A DNA stretch of 62,950 nt from Neobacillus niacini (GCF_023715415.1 NZ_JAMBOB010000017.1:1-62950); one strand, 5' to 3'; positions 33,230 to 43,317 are shown, counted from the stretch's first letter. A program made the numbers and translations. The notes: generated by a model from the sequence alone, not told the origin.

Positions 33230-33652
33230 TTACTTCTTAGCTGCTTTTGGTCTCTTAGTACCATATTTCGAACGACCTTGCATACGGTTGTTAACACCAG
33301 CCGTATCAAGTGCACCACGTACGATGTGATAACGTACCCCTGGTAAGTCTTTTACACGTCCTCCACGAATAAGAACAACACTGTGTTCTTGAAGGTTGTG
33401 ACCAATACCAGGAATGTATGCTGTCACCTCAATACCGTTAGTCAAACGTACACGAGCATATTTACGTAACGCTGAGTTCGGTTTCTTTGGAGTCATTGTA
33501 CCAACACGAGTACATACTCCTCGTTTTTGTGGTGAAGATACATTAGTTTGTGATTTTTTGAAGCTGTTGTAACCTTTGTTTAGCGCAGGTGACTTCGACT
33601 TTTCAGTAATTGCTTGACGAGGTTTGCGCACCAATTGGTTAATAGTTGGCAT
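33230..33652 (-). CDS. rpsL: 30S ribosomal protein S12
   Basis: S12 sits at the decoding centre. The 140-residue protein has the conserved loop TMTPKKPNSALRK, with Lys56 (the residue usually changed in streptomycin resistance) in the sensitive form, and GGRVKDLPGVRYH. The ATG at 33652 follows GGGAGG; a longer frame starting 13 codons upstream would contain that site and is rejected. Confidence 0.98.
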   Translation of the reverse strand: MPTINQLVRKPRQAITEKSKSPALNKGYNSFKKSQTNVSSPQKRGVCTRVGTMTPKKPNSALRKYARVRLTNGIEVTAYIPGIGHNLQEHSVVLIRGGRVKDLPGVRYHIVRGALDTAGVNNRMQGRSKYGTKRPKAAKK

Positions 33653-33755
33653 GTTACTTTTCCTCCCTTCATTATTTGTAAGCCCACACATCCAGGTGGT
33701 TCATTTTTGTGCAAAAACAAAGTTTTTGCAGACCATCTATCTACAAAAACAGTTT

Positions 33756-34004
33756 TTAACGGATAATCGCTACAGTTGAAGCACCAACTTCTATTCCACA
33801 TGCTTTCCCGAGTTTTTTCATCGAGTCAACATAGATAATTGGGATGTTCATTTCTTGAGCTAGTTTCACTACTCCAGCTGTTACTTTCGCTTCAGCGTCA
33901 CTAGCAATGATCAGCTCACTAGTAGATCCATCCTTCAGTGCTTTTACTGTTTGTTTTGTTCCTATAACAATCTTAGTTGCCTGGTATACTTTTTCATAAG
34001 ACAT
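33756..34004 (-). CDS. rplGB: L7Ae-family K-turn binding protein (YbxF)
   Basis: An 82-residue member of the L7Ae/L30e family that recognises K-turn RNA; B. subtilis YbxF binds K-turns and associates with the ribosome. The sequence shows VIGTKQTVKALKDGSTSELI and the family end VGASTVAIIR. TTTGGAGG precedes the ATG. It is the first gene of the str operon and has its own promoter after the rpoC... boundary terminator, which suggests independent control from rpoBC. Confidence 0.93.
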   Translation of the reverse strand: MSYEKVYQATKIVIGTKQTVKALKDGSTSELIIASDAEAKVTAGVVKLAQEMNIPIIYVDSMKKLGKACGIEVGASTVAIIR

Positions 34005-34049
34005 TTATCATATCCTCCAAAGTATCAGGTGAATAGGAGCACCTTTGAT

Positions 34050-34078
34050 ATATTACCATCTTATAAAATATAAGTCAA
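34050..34078 (-). promoter_or_regulatory. str operon promoter (sigma-A)
   Basis: TTGACT (34078-34073), a 17-nt spacer and TAATAT (34055-34050) on the minus strand. The 45-nt leader can form GGTG/CACC and CAAAG/CTTTG pairings close to the rplGB ribosome site. Confidence 0.85.
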
Positions 34079-34111
34079 CAATACTTTAAATTTTTTTTAA
34101 GACAAACATTC

Positions 34112-34147
34112 TTTAAAAGGCGGTACTCGCTAATTAGCGGGTACCGC
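34112..34147 (-). terminator. terminator after rpoC
   Basis: Minus strand GCGGTACCCGC (34147-34137), loop TAATTA, GCGAGTACCGC (34130-34120) and CTTTTAAAG. The 11-bp stem with one mismatch lies 14 nt after the rpoC stop. The tail has only four T, so read-through is possible. Confidence 0.75.
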
Positions 34148-34161
34148 ATAATTTTTATTTC

Positions 34162-37100
34162 TTAGTCGATTGCAACTGTTTCTTCAGAAGTTGTATCTCT
34201 TAAAACCGGTTCAGCCTTACGGTATCTCTGCATACCTGTACCTGCTGGAACAAGCTTACCAATGATAACATTTTCTTTTAAGCCTAACAATTCATCTCGT
34301 TTACCTTTAATTGCTGCATCAGTCAGAACTCTTGTTGTTTCTTGGAAGGATGCGGCAGACAAGAATGAATCCGTTTCAAGTGATGCTTTCGTAATACCGA
34401 GCAATACAGGACGTCCAGTAGCAGGTAATTTTCCGGCTAACAATGCTTTTTCGTTTGCATCTGTGAATTGGTGGATATCCAAAAGTGTACCCGGAAGTAC
34501 ATCAGTTTCACCCGCATCACTTACACGAACCTTACGCATCATTTGACGAACCATTACTTCTACGTGCTTATCGCCAATTTCAACACCCTGCATACGGTAA
34601 ACCTTTTGAACTTCACGTAACAGATATTCCTGAACAGCATTAACGTCTTTTACCCTGATTAATTCTTTAGGGTCAATAGAACCTTCTGTTAATTCTTGTC
34701 CACGAAGAATTGGATCATTTACTGCTACTTTCAAGCGTGCTGTATACGGAGCATTATAAGTACGTGATTCAATCTCACCTTGAACAATAATTTCATGCTG
34801 GCGATCACGCCCTTCATTAATACCAACAACCACACCATCAATTTCAGAAATAACCGCAACCCCTTTTGGATTACGTGCTTCAAATATTTCTTGAATACGT
34901 GGTAAACCTTGCGTGATATCGTCTCCTGCAACACCACCTGTATGGAATGTACGCATTGTTAACTGTGTACCAGGTTCACCAATTGATTGGGCTGCAATGA
35001 TTCCAACTGCTTCCCCAACTTCAACTTCTTGACCTGTAGCCAAGTTACGGCCATAACACTTCTTACATACACCATGACGGGTATTACATGTAAAGGCAGA
35101 ACGAATTTTAACTTCTTCAATTCCCGCTCCAACAATAGTTTCAGCAAGATCCTCAGTGATAAGTCCATTTTCAGGTACTAACACTTCTTTTGTTTCAGGA
35201 TGTCTAATTGGGTTACGAGCATAACGGCCAATTAAACGTTCATCTAAGCCTTCAATTACTTCTGTACCATCTTTTAGTGAACGGATTAACAAACCACGGT
35301 CCGTTCCACAATCATCTTCACGGACAATTACATCCTGAGCAACGTCTACAAGACGACGTGTTAAATAACCAGAGTCAGCTGTTTTTAACGCTGTATCGGC
35401 AAGACCTTTACGAGCACCGTGGGTAGAAATAAAGTACTCTAATACTGTCAGACCTTCACGGAAACTTGACTTGATTGGTAATTCAATGATACGTCCAGCC
35501 GGGTTGGCCATTAATCCACGCATACCTGCAAGCTGCGTAAAGTTAGATGCGTTACCACGGGCTCCGGAATCACTCATCATGAATATCGGATTCGTTTTAT
35601 TCAAGGACTTCATTAGTTTCCCTTGAATGGTATCCTTCGCAGCACTCCATATCGCAATAACGCGATCATAACGTTCGTCTTCAGTTATTAAACCGCGACG
35701 GAACTGCTTCATAACGTTATCTACTTTATTTTGTGCCTCGTGAAGAATTTCTTGCTTTTCAGGTAATACCACGATATCAGCAACACCGACGGTAATCCCT
35801 GCTTTTGTAGAATATTTAAATCCTAAGTCCTTCATACGGTCTAGCATTTTAGACGTTTCAGTAATTTTGAATCGCTTAAATACTTCAGCAATGATATTAC
35901 CAAGGATTTTCTTCTTGAACGGATCAACTAACGGCATTTCTTTAATTCTTGCTCTAACATCTTCACCTTTTTCAACAAAGTATTTTGCTGGGGTTTCAAC
36001 CTCTAGGTTTTGTCTAGTAGGCTCATTGATATAAGGGAAAGATTTAGGAAGAATTTCATTAAAAATAAGTTTACCAACCGTTGTAATCAGTAATTTATTA
36101 TTTTGTTCTTCTGTTAACGTTTCGTTTCCTAATGAACCAGCATGGACAGCAACACGAGAGTGCAGGTGAACATAGCCATTTTGATAAGCAACTAACGCTT
36201 CATTTGTATCTTTAAAAATCATACCCTCTCCGATAGCACCTTCTCTTTCAAGAGTTAAGTAATAGTTACCTAGTACCATATCCTGTGAAGGTGTAACAAC
36301 TGGCTTACCATCTTTAGGGTTCAAAATGTTTTGGGCTGCGAGCATTAAAAGTCTAGCTTCTGCTTGCGCTTCAGACGAAAGTGGAACGTGAACAGCCATT
36401 TGGTCACCATCGAAGTCCGCATTGTATGCCGTACATACTAGTGGATGAAGGCGAATCGCTCTTCCTTCAACAAGTGTTGGTTCAAATGCCTGGATTCCAA
36501 GTCTATGAAGTGTTGGGGCACGGTTTAATAAAACTGGGTGCTCACGAATAACATCTTCTAGCACATCCCAAACTTCAGGTGACACTCTTTCAATCTTACG
36601 TTTTGCAGATTTGATATTGTGGGCTAAACCTTTTTCTACTAGTTCCTTCATTACGAAAGGCTTAAATAATTCAAGAGCCATTTCTTTTGGAAGACCACAT
36701 TGGTACATTTTTAGGTTTGGACCAACAACGATAACGGAACGACCAGAATAGTCAACACGTTTCCCAAGTAAGTTTTGACGGAAACGACCTTGCTTTCCTT
36801 TTAACATATGGGACAGTGACTTTAATGGACGGTTACCTGGGCCTGTTACCGGACGGCCACGACGACCATTATCAATTAGTGCATCTACTGCCTCTTGAAG
36901 CATCCGCTTCTCGTTTTGAACGATAATGCTTGGTGCACCAAGATCCAATAAACGTTTTAAACGATTATTCCGATTGATTACTCGACGGTATAAATCGTTT
37001 AAATCAGATGTAGCAAATCTTCCTCCATCCAACTGTACCATTGGACGAAGTTCTGGAGGGATGACAGGAAGAACATCTAGAATCATCCATGACGGCTCAT

Positions 37101-37761
37101 TTCCAGAGTTACGGAATGCTTCCAACACTTCAAGGCGCTTAATCGCACGCGTACGACGCTGACCTTGTGCTGTTTTTAATTCTTCTTTTAATGCGTCAAC
37201 TTCTTTATTTAAATCGATATCAGATAGAAGCTTTTTAATTGCCTCAGCACCCATAGCAGCTTGGAACTTATTTCCGTACTTTTCACGGTATGCTCGATAT
37301 TCTTTTTCTGATAACAGTTGTTTCTTATCAAGAGCTGTATCTCCTGATTCTGTAACAACGTAAGATGCAAAGTAAATAATCTCTTCTAATGCTCTTGGAG
37401 ACATATCTAAAACTAGTCCCATACGGCTAGGGATTCCTTTAAAGTACCAAATGTGAGAGACAGGAGCTGCAAGCTCAATATGACCCATACGTTCACGACG
37501 AACCTTTGCTCTTGTTACTTCAACACCACATCGGTCACACACGACACCTTTGTAACGGACACGTTTATATTTTCCACAGTGACATTCCCAGTCCTTTGTA
37601 GGACCAAAAATCCTCTCACAGAATAAACCATCCTTTTCAGGCTTCAATGTACGATAGTTAATGGTTTCTGGCTTTTTTACTTCTCCAAAAGACCATGAAC
37701 GGATTTTATCTGGTGATGCCAGACCAATCTTCATATACTCAAAATTATTAACATCCAGCAA
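34162..37761 (-). CDS. rpoC: DNA-directed RNA polymerase subunit beta'
   Basis: Beta' carries the catalytic Mg in NADFDGDQM and forms the clamp. The 1199-residue protein (same length as in B. subtilis) has the N-terminal zinc site Cys60, Cys62, Cys75, Cys78, and a second set CNTRHGVCKKCYG. The trigger-loop region includes GEPGTQLTMRTFHTGGVAG. It starts at a TTG (37761) after GGGAGG. It lies 69 bp after rpoB with a strong hairpin in the gap. Confidence 0.98.
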   Translation of the reverse strand: MLDVNNFEYMKIGLASPDKIRSWSFGEVKKPETINYRTLKPEKDGLFCERIFGPTKDWECHCGKYKRVRYKGVVCDRCGVEVTRAKVRRERMGHIELAAPVSHIWYFKGIPSRMGLVLDMSPRALEEIIYFASYVVTESGDTALDKKQLLSEKEYRAYREKYGNKFQAAMGAEAIKKLLSDIDLNKEVDALKEELKTAQGQRRTRAIKRLEVLEAFRNSGNEPSWMILDVLPVIPPELRPMVQLDGGRFATSDLNDLYRRVINRNNRLKRLLDLGAPSIIVQNEKRMLQEAVDALIDNGRRGRPVTGPGNRPLKSLSHMLKGKQGRFRQNLLGKRVDYSGRSVIVVGPNLKMYQCGLPKEMALELFKPFVMKELVEKGLAHNIKSAKRKIERVSPEVWDVLEDVIREHPVLLNRAPTLHRLGIQAFEPTLVEGRAIRLHPLVCTAYNADFDGDQMAVHVPLSSEAQAEARLLMLAAQNILNPKDGKPVVTPSQDMVLGNYYLTLEREGAIGEGMIFKDTNEALVAYQNGYVHLHSRVAVHAGSLGNETLTEEQNNKLLITTVGKLIFNEILPKSFPYINEPTRQNLEVETPAKYFVEKGEDVRARIKEMPLVDPFKKKILGNIIAEVFKRFKITETSKMLDRMKDLGFKYSTKAGITVGVADIVVLPEKQEILHEAQNKVDNVMKQFRRGLITEDERYDRVIAIWSAAKDTIQGKLMKSLNKTNPIFMMSDSGARGNASNFTQLAGMRGLMANPAGRIIELPIKSSFREGLTVLEYFISTHGARKGLADTALKTADSGYLTRRLVDVAQDVIVREDDCGTDRGLLIRSLKDGTEVIEGLDERLIGRYARNPIRHPETKEVLVPENGLITEDLAETIVGAGIEEVKIRSAFTCNTRHGVCKKCYGRNLATGQEVEVGEAVGIIAAQSIGEPGTQLTMRTFHTGGVAGDDITQGLPRIQEIFEARNPKGVAVISEIDGVVVGINEGRDRQHEIIVQGEIESRTYNAPYTARLKVAVNDPILRGQELTEGSIDPKELIRVKDVNAVQEYLLREVQKVYRMQGVEIGDKHVEVMVRQMMRKVRVSDAGETDVLPGTLLDIHQFTDANEKALLAGKLPATGRPVLLGITKASLETDSFLSAASFQETTRVLTDAAIKGKRDELLGLKENVIIGKLVPAGTGMQRYRKAEPVLRDTTSEETVAID

Positions 37762-37793
37762 GGGGCCTACCTCCCTTTCTATCTAGACAATCA

Positions 37794-37827
37794 TTAGCTG
37801 AAAACGCTTCTAGGCGCTTTCAGCTAA
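37794..37827 (-). other. hairpin between rpoB and rpoC
   Basis: TTAGCTGAAAACGC (37794-37807) and GCGCTTTCAGCTAA (37814-37827) pair at 13 of 14 positions around a TTCTAG loop. It starts 3 nt after the rpoB stop codon and has no T-run, so processing or mRNA stability is more likely than termination. Confidence 0.65.
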
Positions 37828-37830
37828 GTC

Positions 37831-40800
37831 TTATTCCTTGGAACCAACCTTTTCAGATTCAAATGCTTGTGCTTCAGGAACGATGTTTAATGTATCGACT
37901 TGCTGTAAGTCATCATCATCTTCCGTATCTCGCATTTCAATTTCTTTTTCATCACCAGAAAGGATTTTTACATCCATTCCTAGACTTTGAAGTTCTTTTA
38001 TTAATACTTTAAATGATTCAGGAACCCCTGGTTCCGGTACATTTTCACCTTTGACAATCGCTTCGTACGTTTTCACACGACCCACCACGTCATCTGATTT
38101 GACTGTCAGAATTTCTTGTAGTGTATAAGCCGCACCGTATGCTTCAAGTGCCCAAACCTCCATCTCACCAAAACGCTGTCCACCAAATTGTGCTTTACCA
38201 CCAAGTGGCTGCTGTGTAACAAGTGAGTATGGTCCAGTTGAACGAGCATGGAGCTTATCATCAACCATGTGAGCAAGTTTAATCATATACATGACACCTA
38301 CAGACACACGATTATCGAACGGTTCACCTGTACGTCCATCATATAATACTGTTTTTGCATCATTAGCCATTCCAGCTTCTTCAATCGTTCCCCAAACATC
38401 TTCTTCACGTGCACCGTCAAATACCGGTGATGCAACGTGGATTCCAAGAGCTCTTGCAGCCATTCCTAAATGAAGCTCAAGCACCTGACCGATGTTCATA
38501 CGTGATGGAACGCCCAAAGGATTTAACATAATATCAATCGGGGTACCATCCGGTAAGTACGGCATATCCTCTTCTGGTAATATCCGGGAAATAACCCCTT
38601 TATTACCATGGCGGCCCGCCATTTTATCCCCTTCATGAATCTTACGCTTCTGAACAATATAAACACGAACAAGCTGATTTACGCCTGGTGGCAACTCATC
38701 GCCATCTTCACGATTAAAGACCTTAACGTCAAGGACAATACCGCCTCCGCCATGCGGAACTCTTAGCGACGTATCACGAACTTCACGAGCCTTTTCTCCG
38801 AAGATTGCATGCAATAGACGTTCTTCAGCAGTAAGTTCTGTAACACCCTTTGGAGTTACCTTACCAACCAGCAAGTCGCCGTCTTTTACCTCAGCACCAG
38901 TACGAATAATTCCACGCTCATCCAAATTCCTGAGGGCATCTTCCCCTACATTTGGAATATCACGGGTAATCTCTTCTGGTCCAAGTTTTGTATCACGGGA
39001 TTCTGACTCATATTCTTCAATATGAATAGAAGTATATACATCATCTTTTACAAGACGTTCACTCATAATAATGGCATCTTCATAGTTGTAGCCATCCCAG
39101 TTAACAAAGCCAACTAAAACGTTACGACCTAAAGCAAGTTCACCCAGCTCCATAGAAGGACCATCTGCTAGAATCTCACCTTTTGTTACGTGGTTACCCA
39201 CTGCAACAATCGGACGTTGATTATAACAAGTTCCCTGATTAGAACGAATGAATTTCAACATTTTATATTTATCAAGGTCACCTTTAACTTCTTGACCATC
39301 GACTATATTAATTCGACGCACCCAAACCTCACGTGCCTCAACATGCTCTACAATTCCTTCATGCTTACAGATTACCGCTGCACCTGAGTCTTTACCAGAA
39401 ACATATTCCATTCCTGTTCCAACTCTCGGCGCCTCTGGCTGTAATAATGGAACGGCTTGACGCTGCATGTTCGCTCCCATTAATGCACGGTTAGAGTCAT
39501 CATTTTCTAAGAACGGAATACAAGCTGTCGCAGCAGAAACTACCTGTTTAGGAGATACATCCATATAGTCGATACGGTCGCGTTTTACTACCGTGTTTTC
39601 ACCACGGAAACGAGCAACAACATCATCATCAATAAATGTACCGTCATCACTAAGACGTGAATTCGCCTGTGCTACAACATAGTTATCCTCTTCATCTGCT
39701 GTTAAGTAATCGATTCGGCTTGTAACCTTACCAGTATCCGGATCAATCCGGCGATATGGAGTTTCAATAAAACCAAAACGGTTCACTTTTGCAAAAGATG
39801 AGAGTGAGTTAATCAAACCAATGTTTGGTCCCTCTGGCGTTTCAATCGGACACATACGGCCATAGTGGGAATAGTGAACGTCACGCACTTCAAATCCTGC
39901 ACGTTCACGCGTTAATCCACCAGGTCCTAATGCAGATAAACGACGCTTATGCGTCAATTCTGCAAGCGGATTTGTTTGATCCATAAATTGCGATAATTGA
40001 GAGCTTCCGAAGAACTCTTTAATCGAAGCAATTACAGGTCGGATGTTAATTAACTGCTGTGGTGTGATGGTAGCAGTATCTTGGATTGACATCCTTTCAC
40101 GAACCACACGCTCCATACGTGACAAACCAATTCGGAACTGATTTTGAAGCAATTCGCCAACGGAACGAAGACGTCTGTTCCCTAAATGGTCAATATCATC
40201 TGTATCGCCGACACCGTGCAGTAAGTTAAAGAAATAACTGATAGAAGAAATGATATCAGCAGGCGTAATGTTTTTAATCGGCTCTGCAACATACGCATTG
40301 CCTAGCACATTAATAACTTTTTCACCATCTTCATTTGGTGCATAGATTTTAATTCCTTGAAGAATGATTTCTTCCTGTACTACACCACCAGCTGGATTAA
40401 AGCCTTTAAAATTAATATCCTTTTCCAAAGCAGGGATAATTCGATCTAAATTTCTTCGATCTAAAAGTGTCCCTTTTTCTGCAATAATTTCACCTGTTTC
40501 AGGATCGACAAGTGATTCAGCTAAACGCTGATTAAATAAGCGATTTTTAATATGGAGTTTCTTGTTAATTTTATAACGACCTACGTTTGCAAGGTCATAT
40601 CTTTTTGGATCAAAGAATCTTGAAACCAATAGACTCTTTGCGTTTTCAACGGTAGGAGGTTCACCTGGACGCAGGCGCTCATAAATTTCTAGAAGCGCTT
40701 TTTCTACTCCTTCAGTGTTGTCCTTTTCTAGCGTATTGCGAATGTACTCATTATCTCCGATCAATTCAATGATTTCTTGATCAGATCCGAAGCCAAGTGC

Positions 40801-41391
40801 ACGCAAAAGAACCGTAACGGGCAGTTTCCGAGTACGATCTATTCTGACATATACGACATCTTTGGCGTCTGTTTCATATTCAAGCCAAGCGCCGCGGTTC
40901 GGAATTACTGTAGCTGAAAAACCCTTTTTCCCGTTTTTATCAAGTTTTCCACTAAAGTATACGCTCGGTGAACGTACTAACTGTGAAACGATAACACGTT
41001 CTGCCCCATTTATGACAAACGTACCCGTTTCAGTCATGAGTGGAAAATCACCCATAAAAACATCTTGGTCTTTTACTTCGCCTGTTTCTTTGTTTACAAG
41101 ACGTACTTTAACACGCAATGGTGCAGAATATGTAACGTCTCGCTCTTTCGATTCCGCAACAGAATACTTCGGTTCGCCAAGGCTGTAATCAATAAATTCT
41201 AGTGATAGGTTACCAGTAAAGTCTTCAATTGGTGAAATATCTTGGAACATTTCACGCAAACCCTCATCAAGAAACCATTGATAGGAAGAGGTTTGGATTT
41301 CAATAAGATTTGGTAATTCTAAAACTTCACTGATTCGTGCGTAACTTCTTCGTTGGCGGTGTCGTCCATACTGAACTAGTTGACCTGTCAA
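37831..41391 (-). CDS. rpoB: DNA-directed RNA polymerase subunit beta
   Basis: Beta forms the pincer opposite beta' and the rifampicin pocket, which reads QLSQFMDQTNPLAEL and THKRRLSALGPGGL (wild type). The 1186-residue protein starts at the TTG at 41391 (MTGQLVQYGRHRQRRSYARI), which has AGGGGTG upstream; the frame can be extended three codons to a GTG that overlaps this site. The acidic C-terminal tail (MRDTEDDDDLQQVD and beyond) is Bacillus-like. A 264-bp gap upstream probably holds a separate promoter, but only a weak candidate (TTGAAT, 19 nt, TATAAA near 41610-41640) is visible. Confidence 0.97.
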   Translation of the reverse strand: MTGQLVQYGRHRQRRSYARISEVLELPNLIEIQTSSYQWFLDEGLREMFQDISPIEDFTGNLSLEFIDYSLGEPKYSVAESKERDVTYSAPLRVKVRLVNKETGEVKDQDVFMGDFPLMTETGTFVINGAERVIVSQLVRSPSVYFSGKLDKNGKKGFSATVIPNRGAWLEYETDAKDVVYVRIDRTRKLPVTVLLRALGFGSDQEIIELIGDNEYIRNTLEKDNTEGVEKALLEIYERLRPGEPPTVENAKSLLVSRFFDPKRYDLANVGRYKINKKLHIKNRLFNQRLAESLVDPETGEIIAEKGTLLDRRNLDRIIPALEKDINFKGFNPAGGVVQEEIILQGIKIYAPNEDGEKVINVLGNAYVAEPIKNITPADIISSISYFFNLLHGVGDTDDIDHLGNRRLRSVGELLQNQFRIGLSRMERVVRERMSIQDTATITPQQLINIRPVIASIKEFFGSSQLSQFMDQTNPLAELTHKRRLSALGPGGLTRERAGFEVRDVHYSHYGRMCPIETPEGPNIGLINSLSSFAKVNRFGFIETPYRRIDPDTGKVTSRIDYLTADEEDNYVVAQANSRLSDDGTFIDDDVVARFRGENTVVKRDRIDYMDVSPKQVVSAATACIPFLENDDSNRALMGANMQRQAVPLLQPEAPRVGTGMEYVSGKDSGAAVICKHEGIVEHVEAREVWVRRINIVDGQEVKGDLDKYKMLKFIRSNQGTCYNQRPIVAVGNHVTKGEILADGPSMELGELALGRNVLVGFVNWDGYNYEDAIIMSERLVKDDVYTSIHIEEYESESRDTKLGPEEITRDIPNVGEDALRNLDERGIIRTGAEVKDGDLLVGKVTPKGVTELTAEERLLHAIFGEKAREVRDTSLRVPHGGGGIVLDVKVFNREDGDELPPGVNQLVRVYIVQKRKIHEGDKMAGRHGNKGVISRILPEEDMPYLPDGTPIDIMLNPLGVPSRMNIGQVLELHLGMAARALGIHVASPVFDGAREEDVWGTIEEAGMANDAKTVLYDGRTGEPFDNRVSVGVMYMIKLAHMVDDKLHARSTGPYSLVTQQPLGGKAQFGGQRFGEMEVWALEAYGAAYTLQEILTVKSDDVVGRVKTYEAIVKGENVPEPGVPESFKVLIKELQSLGMDVKILSGDEKEIEMRDTEDDDDLQQVDTLNIVPEAQAFESEKVGSKE

Positions 41392-41655
41392 CTGATTCAC
41401 CCCTCAAATCAAGCGTTTTTATGAAACATATATTTTGGTCTTATGTAAGGAACAAAAGGAGTTCCTCCATTAGACAAAAAAAGAAAAAGGGTTTTTATTT
41501 CTTAAAAACCACATTTTCACATTTTGACTATTATTTTGTCATCTTTTCCGACTTAAACATGTTTTATACTAATAAAATAAGTATTTTCAGGAATAATTCG
41601 GAAAATATTATGATGGCATTTTATAATGCTAACACACTTGACAAATTCAAGTCAA

Positions 41656-42255
41656 CTATTTTACAGCCTTAATAATAAAATAACCTTTAGACTTGTCAAT
41701 AGTTTCTACTGTGGTAAATCGTTCTTTTAATTTTTCAATAGCAGAAGGTGCACCTTGCTTTTTTTGAATGACAATCCAAAGCTCACCACCGGTGACTAAA
41801 TGCTCATAACTTTGTTCAAAGATATCGTGAACTGTCTTCTTACCTGCTCTAATAGGTGGATTTGTTAATATTGCAGCAAAGTTTGATTGCTTCACATTTA
41901 ACAAAGTATCACTTTCATAAATTTCAACATTGTCCACCGCATTCTGCCTAGCATTAGCCATCGCTAACTCAATTGCCCGTTCATTCACATCGATCATATG
42001 GACAATGCGCTCTGGATAATTTTTTGCGATTGAAAGGCCGATTGGACCGTATCCACACCCAACATCTAGAATTTGTCCTTCAACATTGGGCAGGTCAAAA
42101 GCTTCTATTAATAAGCGGGAGCCAAAATCTACTTCTTTTTTTGAAAACACACCGTTATCCGTTTTAAAACGAAATAACACATCCCTTAAGGTGAAGTCCC
42201 AATATTTCGGTTCACTTTCGACCTTTTGGGTGCGAGAGTAGTAATGTTCAGACAA
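41656..42255 (-). CDS. class I SAM-dependent methyltransferase, RsmC type (YbxB)
   Basis: Probable 16S rRNA guanine-N2 methyltransferase of the RsmC/RlmG family (YbxB in B. subtilis). The 199-residue single-domain protein has SAM motif I DVGCGYGPIG and the target-base motif TNPPIRAG. The TTG at 42255 is chosen because AGGAGG lies 8 nt before it and the protein then starts MSEHYYSRTQ. A GTG three codons upstream overlaps the ribosome site. It lies between rplL and rpoB; the exact methylated site is inferred only from the family. Confidence 0.87.
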   Translation of the reverse strand: MSEHYYSRTQKVESEPKYWDFTLRDVLFRFKTDNGVFSKKEVDFGSRLLIEAFDLPNVEGQILDVGCGYGPIGLSIAKNYPERIVHMIDVNERAIELAMANARQNAVDNVEIYESDTLLNVKQSNFAAILTNPPIRAGKKTVHDIFEQSYEHLVTGGELWIVIQKKQGAPSAIEKLKERFTTVETIDKSKGYFIIKAVK

Positions 42256-42353
42256 TAAGCTCACCTCCTGAGGAGTGTTTATAATGAGGTTACCTGAGGA
42301 AAATAACTAGTATCTAGCGAAAAGCACCTAGGCGTTTTTAGCTTTTAAGTATC

Positions 42354-42386
42354 GAAAAAAAGCCCGCTTATACAGCGAGCTTTTCT
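42354..42386 (-). terminator. terminator after rplL
   Basis: Minus strand GCTCGC (about 42382), loop TGTATAA, GCGGGC and TTTTTTT. It follows the rplL stop by about 15 nt and may partly end the rplJL transcript before rsmC-rpoBC. Confidence 0.8.
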
Positions 42387-42395
42387 ATAAGGTTA

Positions 42396-42755
42396 TTACT
42401 TAACTTCAACGTTAGCTCCAACTTCAGCAAGTTTAGCTTTAAGTTCTTCAGCTTCTTCTTTAGAAACGCCTTCTTTAACAGCTTTTGGAGTGTTATCAAC
42501 AAGATCTTTTGCTTCTTTAAGACCAAGACCAGTGATTTCACGTACAACTTTGATAACCTTGATTTTTTGATCGCCAGGGCTAGCAAGGATTACGTCAAAT
42601 TCAGTTTGCTCTTCAACAGCCGCTACCGCAGCTCCGCCCATTGCTACTGGTGCAGCAGCAGTTACGCCGAATTCTTCTTCGATTGCTTTTACTAGGTCGT
42701 TAAGTTCTAAAACAGTCATAGATTTAACTGCTTCAATGATTTGTTCTTTAGTCAT
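42396..42755 (-). CDS. rplL: 50S ribosomal protein L7/L12
   Basis: The stalk protein that recruits and stimulates translational GTPases. The 119-residue protein has an N-terminal dimerisation domain (1-32), an Ala-rich hinge (about 33-50) and the C-terminal factor-binding domain with KIKVIKVVREITGLGLKEAK. AGGAGG precedes the ATG. It is 54 bp after rplJ. Confidence 0.98.
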   Translation of the reverse strand: MTKEQIIEAVKSMTVLELNDLVKAIEEEFGVTAAAPVAMGGAAVAAVEEQTEFDVILASPGDQKIKVIKVVREITGLGLKEAKDLVDNTPKAVKEGVSKEEAEELKAKLAEVGANVEVK

Positions 42756-42809
42756 TTTAATGTTCCTCCTTAGTTTTCATTCCATAGTGGTTAAGCGATA
42801 AGTGTTAAC

Positions 42810-43310
42810 TTACGCGCCTTGTTCTTCTTTTTGTTCTGCAACTGCTTTTGTAACAAGAGCAAGGTTGCGGATTGGAGCTTGTAGTACGCTGAGTAGCATT
42901 GAAAGTAAGCCTTCACGTGAAGGTAATTCTGCAAGTGCTTTAACCTCTTCAACTGTTGCTACATTGCCTTCGATTACACCAGCTTTAATTTCAAGTGCCT
43001 CATGCTTTTTAGCAAAGTCATTAAGGATTTTTGCAGGTGCTACTACATCTTCCGTGCTGAACGCGATTGCGTTCGGACCAGTTAATGCTGCGTTTAACTC
43101 TGAAAGTTCAGCTGCATCAGCCGCACGACGAGTCATAGAGTTTTTGTAAACTTTGAAGTCGACACCAGCTTCACGAAGTTGCTTACGAAGTTCAGTTACT
43201 TCAGCAACAGATAGCCCACGGTAGTCAACAACGATTGTTGAAACACTAGCTTTTAACTTAGCTGTAATTTCATCAACGATTTGAACTTTTTGTTGGATTG
43301 CGCTGCTCAT
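42810..43310 (-). CDS. rplJ: 50S ribosomal protein L10
   Basis: L10 anchors L12 dimers to the stalk base and autoregulates its operon by binding its leader. The 166-residue form from the ATG at 43310 (MSSAIQQKVQIVDEITAKL) is used because AGGAGGTG precedes it. The frame is open for 35 codons upstream through the leader, but these are non-coding. The C-terminal helix (LALVTKAVAEQKEEQGA) is the L12-binding part. Confidence 0.97.
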   Translation of the reverse strand: MSSAIQQKVQIVDEITAKLKASVSTIVVDYRGLSVAEVTELRKQLREAGVDFKVYKNSMTRRAADAAELSELNAALTGPNAIAFSTEDVVAPAKILNDFAKKHEALEIKAGVIEGNVATVEEVKALAELPSREGLLSMLLSVLQAPIRNLALVTKAVAEQKEEQGA

Positions 43311-43317
43311 CTTTACA

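Noticed and set aside
37831..41391. Plus-strand frames opposite rpoB, rpoC, clpC and other long genes
   Set aside because: They mirror the codon pattern of the minus-strand genes, lack ribosome sites and show no known families.
41401..41655. Strong rpoB promoter in the gap upstream
   Set aside because: Only a weak TTGAAT-N19-TATAAA candidate and a TTGAC/GTCAA dyad are seen; not enough for a feature.
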